From contig CM068382.1 of NCBI GenBank assembly GCA_034770075.1, positions 14,783,929-14,847,928 on the forward strand: a DNA stretch of 64,000 bases. Direction: 5' to 3'. The translations under genes and the position numbers were made by a program. Below the pieces are notes generated by a model. It was not told where the DNA came from, did not search any database, and saw only the letters and a list, made by a program, of their open reading frames with translations. Positions 44,698 to 54,787 of this stretch are shown here, in pieces. The number at the start of each line of letters is the position of its first letter. Position 1 is the stretch's first letter. Origin of the DNA: Aralia elata. Its lineage: Eukaryota; Streptophyta; Magnoliopsida; Apiales; Araliaceae.

Positions 44698-46709
44698 TGT
44701 TAGTTTTATTGTTAGTACGCCGCTTTCACTATCATTCTATGAGAGTATTGCCTTTAGATTGATTGTCATTTATTTTTATATGAAATTCGTTCAATGAACT
44801 GGATGTATTTAACTATTTCTATAAATATTTATTGTAAACATAATTATTGTTGTCCTTCTATTATGTTTTTTCTTTTTGCTTTTCATTTTACTTTTATATG
44901 AAATTTGTTTAATGAACTGAATGTATTTAACCATTTTAATAAATATGTATTGATTTTGTTGTTTTTTTCAAAAACATCATTCTCATTGAGGTATTTGTTT
45001 TTTGTTTTTGTTTTTGTTTTTCTGTATCAATACTTGCTTGAAAATGATAATTTCCATAACTTGCATTGTGTATGGGGGAATTTGAAGAAATGAAGACCCA
45101 TTGACTGATCCTAAGTATTTGGAAACAAGACGTGAATGGGATATTGTTAAGAATCAATTTTTACTGTTATTGATTCTTTTATGAAACACGGTGAACGTCT
45201 TGGAATGACCTTAGAGAGATACATAGAGTTCACTTTACGATTAAATGAAAGAGTGGACGTGGAAAGTGTTTTCTGGGAGACTATTAATATTAGGTTTCTC
45301 ATTGGGCAGCAGAGGTTTACTTTTCTTGAAAATAATAAATTTAATATCTGTGTCAAATTTGATGCCAATGTTCTTGTTGCTGCATTTATAAATAATCCGC
45401 GATATGACACCTTTCTCAAGTTGAAATTCATACACTACATAGGTGGAGGTCTAGAAGGTTATGGGATGCTTGCTGCTTAAGTGAGTTGAAATTCAAGTTT
45501 GATGTTAATGGAAACATGCGAAACCATAGTTCTTTCAAGTGCAAAGGACACACATGCATAGATGGTAGACATCTTGTTGCCATTTTAAGTCCTATGGATC
45601 GGTTGCATTTCGAAGCTCTTAAATAAGAATGTTGTATTAGTAGTAAATTTTTTACTTGAGATATAAATGGCATGCAATTTTAATAGTGTTTTTCTATTCT
45701 GCAACCTCATTTGGGGTGGTTACAGGGTTTCTATTCGTACAAATTAAAATTGCATGTCATGTATATCAATTGTATCAATTGAGAGATCAGGGAAGAAATT
45801 TACCTACCAATACAAAATTCTTATCTAGGAATTGATCCATAGGGCTTAAAATGGCAACAAGATGTCTACCATCTATGCTTGTGTGTCCTTGGCACTCGAA
45901 AGAGTCATGGTGATTTCGTATATTTTCATTAACATCAAACTAAAATTTCAACTCACATAAGCGCAAACATCTCCATAACCTTCTAGACCTCGATCTCTGT
46001 GTTGTGTATGAATTCCAACTTGGGAAAGGTGCCATATTACGGATTATTTATAAATGCAGCAGCAAGAACATTGATATCAAATTTGACACGGATATCAAAT
46101 TCATTATTTTCTGAAAAAGTAAACCTCTGCTACCCAATTGGAAACCTAATATTAGCAGTCTCCCGAAAAATACTTCCCACGTCAACTCTTTCATTTAATC
46201 CTAAGATGAACTCTATGTATTTCTCTAAGGTCATTCCAAGACCTTCACCGTGTTTCATAAAAGAATCAATAACAGTAAAGAATTGATTCTTCTTAACAAT
46301 ATCCCATTCACGTATTGTTTCCAAATACTTAGGATTATAGTCAATGGGTCTTCATTTCTTCAAATTTCCCCATACACAATACAAGTTATTGAAAATGATT
46401 TTTCAAGTAAGTATCGATACAGAAAAACAAATACCTCAATGAGAATGATGTGTTTGAAAAAAACAACAAAATCAATACATATTTAGTAAAATGGTTAAAT
46501 ACATTCAGTTCATTAAACAAATTTCATATAAAAGAAAAAAACATAATAGCAGTACAACAATAATTATGTTTACAATAAATATTTATAGAAATAGTTAAAT
46601 ACATTCAGTTCATTGAACGAATTTCATATAAAAGTAAATGATAATCAATCTAAAGACAATACTCTCATAGAATGATAGTAAAAGCGGTGTACTAACAATA
46701 AAACTAAAT
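44698..46709. mobile_element. Foldback palindrome 2 (~2 kb) with protein-like arms
   Basis: The ends are TTAGTTTTATTGTTAGTACG and its inverse CACCG..TACTAACAATAAAACTAA. The two ~1 kb arms are highly similar throughout and meet around a short centre at about 45710. Left arm frame 45181-45480 (+) contains GMTLERYIEFTLRL, then, after a stop, KFKFDVNG and CKGHTCIDGRHLVAILSPMD. The right arm carries the same sequence on the minus strand (46324-46130 and on). The protein family equals that of palindrome 1 but is unknown to me. The inner and outer sequence of the arm (AAATACATTCAGTTCATT..) is non-coding. Confidence 0.8.
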
Positions 46710-47029
46710 CCTCTCGTGATTTCGGTGAGTCCCTATCTCATCATCAGACGGACGGAGAGTTCCCATCTTAATCTCATCATCAGACCGATGGATTTTTGTG
46801 TTACTTCGGCAAGTCCCCATGGCCTATTTCGGCGATTTCAGCGCAATATGGTATTTTCCTCCTTCCTAAATGGATAATTCACAGTAGTTAAGAGTATTTT
46901 CTCATATACATATTTTCTCCTCTTCCCGGTACCTTTCTATTTCTATGGTTTACTTTTTATAGATTTAAGGGCCGATTTTGTGTGGCCGTCTGGATACCGC
47001 CTTTTGGGAGCTGGAAATCCGCTACTCAG

Positions 47030-47165
47030 ATGGCCGGAGTTGTGGTCATATTTGACTTTGATCGGACAATTATTGACGATGATAGCGACAGGTGGTTTGT
47101 GATGGAAATTGGTTTAAACCGATCTGTTCAATCAGCTCCGACTAACAATTCCTTGGAACTCTCTC
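47030..47165 (+). pseudogene. HAD phosphatase N-terminal fragment (PEPC1/PS2-like)
   Basis: ATG 47030 opens MAGVVVIFDFDRTIIDDDSD followed by RWFVMEIGL. IFDFDRTIID is the catalytic DxDxT/V motif I of the HAD superfamily as found in plant phosphate-starvation phosphatases (PEPC1/PS2, thiamine phosphate or pyrophosphate phosphatases). After about 30 residues the similarity fades and the frame runs into a stop at 47204. Downstream exons were not found. It lies between foldback 2 and a Helitron-like end, so capture by a Helitron is possible. Truncated, probably inactive. Confidence 0.6.
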
Positions 47166-47209
47166 ATGGTTCGTATTACTTAAACTTCTCATCTTCAACT
47201 CTCTAATAA

Positions 47210-48950
47210 TCTATGTTTATTTCATTTTTCATTCAATTGCATATACAGGATGACCATGACCAAGACCCCCCTCAAGAAGCCGTTCTAAAGGCCATTTCAA
47301 GTCCATATTTTTCATTTTATTTTTATTTTTTATGTTCCTTATAATCCAATAATTTATAATTACTTTCTACAATTTCCTGCTTCTGTTTAATCCTTATGTG
47401 GTTCTCAGTTATGCATTGTGTATTTTTTATGTGTAATTATATGCATGTAAGTATAATCAACTCAATGTTAAGACAGGAAAGAGGCCAATTGAGCAGGTTT
47501 TTATGAATGTGATATATGTGTTACATGAAGGGGCTGCGCTGCTCAAGTCTATATAACTCGGCAGATGGATAATAGTTTGGATTCACTCATTGTGGAAGAT
47601 TTGAATACTAAACATATTGGCTAAAGATTTTATATTCTATATGAAAATTGTACGGGCTTATGTGTAAGGGTGGAAAGAATTATGAAATTGTAGTGATAAG
47701 CTGTTTCTTTTTCAACTTAAACACAAACACTAGAATTGTTATGTGATTTGTCAAAGCATGAAGTTGGCTCTGGTATTATAGGTCTAACTCAATTTGCTAA
47801 ATTTTCCCAAGTATGAGTTATTAGTTATATAGAAAGATATTTGTACCGGTTATATGTTGATTATTTCTAGATTGAGTTAACTACATGTAAAGGTAGACCT
47901 AAGTGTTAATATTATTTCAGAACTGTCGAAGACAGTAGGGAGTGTTGGACAAACTACAAATGTGGTTATTGGCATTGTGTGCATGTAAATAAATGTATCC
48001 ATGCAACCAAGTTAAGCAATTATTAATCTTTTCATGGCCTTTTTAATTTTGCTTATTGAATTCTTGCATCTTGGGACTCCATCTCTGACCTGTACTCAGG
48101 TGAATAAGTTTGGTTTGTTTTATTTTGCAGCATACCTTATGGGTTGCCCAATTCGTGGGTAATCTTAGACCCAATTGTTGTAATGCAAATGTGCATTCAA
48201 GGGAAGATATGTGAGTGCATTTGATCCAGTTGTACCTTATGGTATTTCTTTTGATAGTAACTACAGCACACACATATCATAGATAGATAAAAGAAGATTC
48301 AACGATTACTTCCTCAAGTATGGCGTAACGGAAAAGAAGATTCAACGATTACTTCCTCAAGTAAGGCTTAACGGAAGATAACTGTAATTTTAGTAACACG
48401 ACTGCTCTTACTTCTCTCAATCCCAGTAAAGTTTAATTTATCCATCAAAAATAGGATTTTGCTAAACAAGTTTGCTTAATTTTGTGATTTCGATGAATTT
48501 TGGTTTTGTGATTTTCCTCAGGTCATGGTAATTGTAAATTCCCATCAAGGTAATTTTCACAGTGAAATTCTATCTGTATTCTATATATGTTTTCTTTTGT
48601 TGTGTTTATGCTCTATTTGGTTCCCAAGTGAATTAGACCTAAAAAGTGTACTACGGATAACTCATTTCAATCTATATTTGCAGCCAAATTTTGCATAATT
48701 TTTTATGTCGTTTCTTCTTTAATGGTTTAATTGTTGTTAATACTTTATGCAGGACCTTACATGTAAATTCAGGTTTAGGTTAGTCAATCTGTTTGCAAAA
48801 GCAATCTGCAAGGGAGTAATTCTTAGAAATTAACATTGCCCTCCTGTAGAAAAGCTGGGTTTATAACTTTATATGCAAAAACGATTAACTATTCGGATAA
48901 TGAAATTAATATTTAGTTGAGATATGACATGAATGTTTGACAAATTACAC
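47210..48950. other. Interval without a supported gene
   Basis: Mostly AT-rich, with exon-like scraps such as TTTTGCAG followed by CATACCTTATGGGTTGCCCA near 48128 that I could not assign. A 43-bp tandem duplication (AAGAAGATTCAACGATTACT..) lies at about 48288-48375. Confidence 0.4.
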
Positions 48951-48954
48951 AATC

Positions 48955-48987
48955 TGTTATTCAAATTAGCAATGTATGCACGGGCTA
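48955..48987 (+). mobile_element. Possible Helitron 3' terminus
   Basis: GCAATGTATGCACGGGCTATTACCTAG followed by T resembles the common plant Helitron end (GTGC-AA-GCAC hairpin then CTAG), with one or two stem changes. Immediately after it comes a ~70-bp piece of the foldback-2 arm (AAGTAAATGACAATCAATCT..), as if the Helitron had inserted into such a sequence. Confidence 0.4.
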
Positions 48988-49069
48988 TTACCTAGTTTCA
49001 TAAAAGTAAATGACAATCAATCTAAAGGCAAAATACTCTCATAGCAGGATAGTGATGTGGGAACATGAA

Positions 49070-49615
49070 TTGGTATAAATACTACATGGATTGGTGTAAT
49101 GTAATTTAAGAGAGTTTCTACTACATGAATTGGTATAATACTGGGAACATAAAATGGCCAAAACCTTTCTGCTATTGTAATGTAATTTAAGTGTTTAAAT
49201 TTAATTGTTATAATTCAATTAATAAAATAATATTTATTTCTATTAAATTGAGGATATTATAAAACTAAATGAATTTAATTGATATAATAAATTTATAAAG
49301 AATATTAATTCAATTAATAAACTACATGAATTAGTAGAGAGCGCTTAAATTACATTACATTAGGTTAATTTATTTATTTATTATTTAAATTACATACATT
49401 AGATTAATTTATTATTTGTAATGTAATTTAAGTGTATTTGAATTTAATTGTTATAATTCAATTAATAAAATAATACTCAATCTACTAATAATTAATAATT
49501 GAGATAATAAATAAATTAATCTAATGTAATGTAATTTAAGTATACTTCTACTACATGGATTGGTAGAATGCTGGGAACATAAAATGGCCAAAACCAATCT
49601 GCCATTGCCGCTGCT
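49070..49615. repeat. Repeated GTAATGTAATTTAAG / CATGAATTGGTA sequence
   Basis: CTGGGAACATAAAATGGCCA occurs at about 49141 and 49571; GTAATGTAATTTAAGTGT and TTGTTATAATTCAATTAATA occur at about 49180 and 49420; inverted CTTAAATTACATTACATTAG lies at about 49350. The arrangement suggests a nested or duplicated small element. Non-coding. Confidence 0.5.
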
Positions 49616-49844
49616 ACTCTAGTAGCGGCTAGGAATGGAAAGAATTTAACTGTTGTTACTATTACCAGTGGCTGCTGCTATTCTTACTAGCGACAGACAA
49701 TATTTTTACCCGTTAAAATCTCGTAATTGATCATGTAAAATTTGGTTGGTGAAACAATACTTCTAGCAAATGATTACCATGAATTAAGTCTTATATATAT
49801 ATATTTCCTAATTAATTTGGTGTTACTATCTCGACCACTTTTTA

Positions 49845-49998
49845 GAACCATGCCAACCAATACCAGACTCGGGGACGAAGAAAAATACCCATGTGGTGGT
49901 GGAATCCATGGTCTACTGCCAAAGTTGTGACAATGAAAATGGACGCAACTACTATAAGACATTCGAAACCAATAAGGATGGACACTTAGGAACCCTAA
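49845..49998 (+). pseudogene. Pollen Ole e 1-family fragment
   Basis: In one frame the sequence gives HVVVESMVYCQSCDNENG, and after a shift/deletion NYYKTFETNKDGH. Both align with the Ole e 1-like gene at 53813 (VVVEGVVYCQSCNKFG and YYKAFETNADGY). The ~70 bp between the two blocks is missing. It is a second, partly deleted copy 4 kb upstream of the main gene. Confidence 0.8.
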
Positions 49999-50032
49999 TT
50001 TCTAAACAACGATCCTTTTAATTGTTGCTTTA

Positions 50033-50290
50033 TATTCCCTTCGTCCTAAGATAAAAGTCCTTCATTGACTTTTATGGTTAAATTGATCATTTTTTAAATT
50101 AATATATCTTATTATTTTTTTATATATATGCAAAAAGTCTATAAATATTATAAACTACATACAATTTAGTACTAATCTCAATGTTTGTTTTTTTAAAAAT
50201 CTTAATATATATGTTTAATTGTTAATTCTAAAATTGTCAATATGACCACAAAAGTCAATTGGTGACATTTATCTTGGGACGGAGGGAGTA
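50033..50290. mobile_element. Stowaway MITE
   Basis: TATTCCCTTCGTCCTAAGAT on the left and the inverted ATCTTGGGACGGAGGGAGTA on the right, with a TA target. The next inner blocks (AAAAGTC..TTGACTTTTATGGT) also pair. 258 bp, non-coding. Confidence 0.88.
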
Positions 50291-50765
50291 TATAAACATT
50301 GAGTGGAAGAGGTTGCCCCGTTGTTTCCCGCCTAAACCAATTAGGAAAATACATGTCATTTTTGCATTAAAAAAATAAAGCCATGTAGGATATAAACACA
50401 CGCTGGTTTGATTATTTTGGATCAAAAACTCTATGTAGACATGAAAATTAGACATGAGTATATTTGAATTTTATTTATTTATATTTTGACCCAATAGTGA
50501 GTAAAAATAAAAATAGATGAAATTCAAATACATTCATATCTAATTTTCATGTCCGTTTAAAAGAGTTTATTTTTGATAGAATGACCTAATTGAACAATTT
50601 TAATTAATTTAATGTGATAATTTCATAAATGAAAAGTTTAGTAGGCTATTAAATAAAACACGACAAGTGCAATTGGTTAATAGCTAGTTTTGCCTCAAAT
50701 TTATCACCCACCTTGACCACCATATCCCAACAGTCCTTTTTAATCTTAATCTCCACCTCCTCCTC

Positions 50766-50927
50766 CTACTTAGGAGTATTAAAATTAGGGTTTATCTTCT
50801 CATCCTCATTATTCCTCTTCCGGTTCTGTTTATGGGACCCTTCCTCCTCCATGTCCTGATCACAAGTATTATGAGGGTTTCTTTTCCCCTCATCCTTCTC
50901 CCCGACTTCTTCTTCTGCCATCATCAT
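50766..50927 (-). pseudogene. Nucleoredoxin-like exon 1 fragment
   Basis: Minus-strand ATG at 50927 opens MMMAEEEVGEKDEGKRNP, then DQDMEEEGSHKQNRKRNNED, and stops at 50766. This matches the acidic/basic linker of the gene at 32740 (DMEEEGSHKQNRKRKRNNED). The thioredoxin-like part is absent, and the ~45 N-terminal residues between MAGEEVD and the linker are missing. It is an isolated third copy, inverted relative to the intact gene. Confidence 0.8.
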
Positions 50928-50949
50928 CTACCAAACAATTGAATTGAAC

Positions 50950-53800
50950 AAATAATTTTTAGGGTTTCCTCTCTCTCTTCTTGATATACCAAAGAATTGA
51001 ATTGACTAGAATCGATCCGTCACGGTCCTAAAATTAAAGAAATATACTTTTTAACTTTAATGAATATTTTGTTGTTTTTTTCCAAATATACTTTTAGATT
51101 TATTAAAAATATAATAGTAATGGCAAATAGTATTAAATCAATTTAGAATATAAATATTATGATATTAAAAACTTTTATGGATATATTCGGCAGCGTCTAT
51201 ATCATTTGCAATTTTAATGTGTTTGACTTCACACAAAAAAATAATATGATGTGTTTGAGCTACGAACGCTGCTGAATTAAATAAGACATCGTTTAAATAA
51301 ATTAGTTTGAAACTTAAAATGCACTAGATGCTCCATTATAAGCTAGTATGAAACTTAAAATGCACTAGATGCTCCATTATAAGCTAGTAAATGACCAAGG
51401 ACTGTGTTAATTATAGCTCGTAAAAATACATATCTAATTTTAACACAAAAAGAAACTATATTTGTAAAGCGGAGAGTGTTTTTGGAAATTTATTTTAAAA
51501 GTTTTATAAAAACACTTATATTTGTATAGCAAATTGTGTTTTGTTTAAATAAAATTTTTTTGGGAGTAAATCTTAGAGAAGGATTGAGAAAGTTTATCAA
51601 AAAATAGTATACTTTTCAACAATAGAAATAACATAAGGATGAACATCATTCATCCAATAATCAGGAAAAAGCAATCAAGTACTTGAATTATGTTTAAAAA
51701 AAAGGGTACTTGAACTAAATGTGTTATTTATCTTCTCTATGAACATGAGAAAAATCCATAACCATGAACTTGTCTTTGAGATGCAGACAATCTTCAATAA
51801 TAATTTTCCAAATAAGAATAGTCCATTTTATCACTCAAAATATCATTAATAACTCGTCTATAATCACTTTCAATAATAACCTTTAATGCCCCAGCTTCAA
51901 TGAAAAATTCACATATCCAGATAATACTCATTTCATTTCAAAAATATGAGATCCAAGATATTTTAAAGTCAATTTATTTTTAAACTCAAATTGATATGAA
52001 TTAAATTCGTTTTAGACAATACAATTATAAAAATTATAAAGTACCTAAATAGTACTATCAATTTTAAGATTTATTTTTTTCGAAAACTAATGAATCACAT
52101 CACTTTTTAAATTTGAAAATATAAATGTAAAAAAATCAAACTTGATTCTATATTTTTGGACACAAAAGAGTACTATATAAATTTTTATAAACTATCTAAA
52201 TAGATTGCAACTCTATGTTATATAAATATAATTTCTTTCTATAAATTATTCATATAAAGTACTGTTCATTAATAATCAGGCTCCAAATTGTCACACACAA
52301 GAAACAAGTGTGAGTAGGTAGCTTAATTAAGCTCGAATTAAATAATTATACAACACAAATTTTAAATAAAATATACTATTGATCATGAATGAAGCTTCTT
52401 GTCCCGTAAGTAGAGTAGACAAAATTTTACTCGAATCTATTTACGTGTCCACCAACCCATCATTAAATGGGTAAAATTATCCATCTATCTTAATGAGTTT
52501 TGAATGGATCGAGTTAAATGGATAATAATAAATAAATGAGTTTGATGGGTAAATTCATGAGTCATTAATTGAGTTGCAGTAGAAAGAATGACAAGTACAA
52601 CCTAGCTTCGCGATAATGGTTTGTCACTTCAATTCTTTGCCTGAGCGGGGTTCGACAGCCTCAGTCAAATGCAATATTTTCAGATTCGGACCGATTATCA
52701 AATTAAAAAAATTATTGAATAGATGAGTTACTAGTTCAACTAGTGATTAAATTGTTATTAAACCGGTGTCGTCACAAATATATAAAAATATATATTATTA
52801 GTAATTAATAAAATTTTAAAAAATCTCATTTTTTTATGAATTAAACATAATAAAGTTGAGTTAGAATATTACTAAAAGTGCTTAATTTTAATATTAAAAA
52901 AAATTGATACAAAAAAATATTAAAAAATAATTAAAAACCGGTTCACTAGGTCAATTTAATCGGTTTTACCGATTGAATCACCGGTTCGACTGATAGTCAA
53001 CCAATTCAATTCGAAGTTTGACCAAATTGGTTTAACCGAATTAAATCGGGCCAAATATAGAACCGATTCCCTGTTCAACAGGTTTAACTGACCGATTCGG
53101 GTCGAGTTTCAAAGTACTACTCAAATGAGTGGTGGTGACGGAACGCACTTGTTATTCCAAATTGGGCTCTTTATCATTACTTCATTAGTCATTCACGGTA
53201 TAATAATTTTTTTGTCGTTTGAGTCTCATATACAAATAATAAACATCTGTTTTTGTTTTATTGTTATCCTTTAATGTCTTCTCTCTATCCACTTTAATTT
53301 ATCATTTTTTATTTCACATATAAATTTTAAATTTTTTTGATGATTAATATAGTTGCAAAATATTTTTAAATTTACCATCATAATTATTATCATGTATGAA
53401 ACCAATATAAATTCTCAATATTTACAAGTTTTAAATTCTCATTTCCGTTAGTTTTCTGAGGGCGGATAGCAGATTGCTATTCTCTACAAAAATGATAAAC
53501 TAGGGACCATATTTGTATTTTAGTTTATTGAAAAACGATCCAAGAAAAGCGTATAAACTACAAAAAGAATATAATAAGCATAAAAAATTTAGAATCTTAA
53601 AGGTGGCCTTCACGTTGACAAACAATTTTCAACACAACTTCTTGAAATGCAGCTTAGTAGTTCCCACGTCAATCCCAAAATCATGTTCAAAAAATACACC
53701 AAACTTAACAATCCAATAAACTGTATAAATGCCATACAAGTTTTTCCATCCCACAAGACAAATCTTCTTGAGTATCTTTTTAAGAGCTTCCGGTTATCCA
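50950..53800. other. Gene-free interval with repeat traces
   Basis: A 42-bp tandem duplication (GAAACTTAAAATGCACTAGA..) lies at 51308-51388. About 52430-53110 is rich in ACCGGTTCGACTG / CCGATTGAATC-type words of the kind seen in common plant interspersed repeats. No exon was recognised. Confidence 0.5.
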
Positions 53801-53812
53801 TTCCTTCGAAAG

Positions 53813-54348
53813 ATGGCAAGAAGCCAACTCGCATTTATTGTCACACTTCTCCTGCTCTCATTGGTCTTCCCATCCATACCGGCTTCTGAAGAAGTCCCGA
53901 CCAAAACAGTGGAGAAAAAAGTCGATGTGGTGGTTGAAGGCGTTGTATACTGCCAGAGCTGCAACAAGTTCGGATCCTGGTCATTGACCGGGGCTAAGCC
54001 CATTTCTGCTGCTAAAGTTAGTGTTATCTGCAATAACCACAAAAATAGAGTCAGCTACTATAAGGCATTTGAAACAAATGCAGACGGGTACTTTTATGAA
54101 CAACTGGACGGGTTCAAGATCAGTCACAACTTATTGGACCATCCTCTCTCCAGTCATGCCATGTGAAGCTGGTTTCATCCCCTCTTAAAAGTTGCAACCT
54201 TCTCACAAATGTTAATTATGGACTCAATGGCTCACCACTCCGTTATGAAAATAAGAGATTGTTAGGAAATAATTATGAAGCTGTGATTTATGCGGCTGGA
54301 CCCTTGGCTTTCCATCCGGCTTCTTGCAACCCCAGCACTGAACCCTAA
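53813..54348 (+). pseudogene. Pollen Ole e 1 / extensin-family secreted protein with a 2-bp frameshift
   Basis: ATG 53813 (MARSQLAFIVTLLLLSLVF) starts a signal peptide cut near SIPASEE. Then come VVVEGVVYCQSC, SVIC and YYKAFETNADGYF, the Ole e 1 domain. After HPLS the frame should continue QSCHVKLVSS, but CCTCTCTCCAG has an extra TC, shifting to a stop (54166). Removing TC would restore a ~178-residue protein ending PSTEP at 54348 with its cysteines intact. Family members are small secreted wall proteins. The position beside BMF3 and SAM50 matches At5g05500 (MOP10, root-hair expressed; from memory). The shift may be a real CT-repeat mutation or an assembly error. Confidence 0.8.
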
Positions 54349-54675
54349 AAGGTCTACCAGCTATCTTCAACTTAAATCAATTTTTGTATTGTTTTGCTTT
54401 TACCTTCCAACTTCGATGTTGCTTAATGCCTTACTAATTTTAAGAAAGATGAAAACTTAGCTGTGATTTTTTTCTATTTATTCATAACATTAAACTACTC
54501 CACCTTCTCATCAAATTATTCACGTTTCAACGTTTTTGAGATTATTTCTTCTTTTCTTTTATTTTCTTTTTGTTTTTATTTTCATGATGTGGACCTGCTA
54601 ATAACTCAAATGATTGATTCTACAGAAATATTTGCACTTCTACAATCAAATACACGAGGATGTTGCAAGTTAGCT

Positions 54676-54733
54676 AATTCTAATAAGATCAGATATTAAT
54701 AAGCGAATTCTAATAAGATCAGATATTAATAAC
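54676..54733 (+). repeat. 29-bp tandem duplication
   Basis: AATTCTAATAAGATCAGATA plus TTAATAA occurs twice in a row, just beyond the stop codon of the checkpoint gene (minus strand), hence probably in its 3' UTR or flank. Confidence 0.85.
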
Positions 54734-54787
54734 ACAATTAATGGAAGATTAAATCTAGAGTAGCAAAGAAATTGCACATACCTATTT

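Noticed and set aside
53729..53812. Longer N-terminus for the Ole e 1-like protein
   Set aside because: ATG 53813 gives a proper signal peptide; the upstream 28 residues have no family match.
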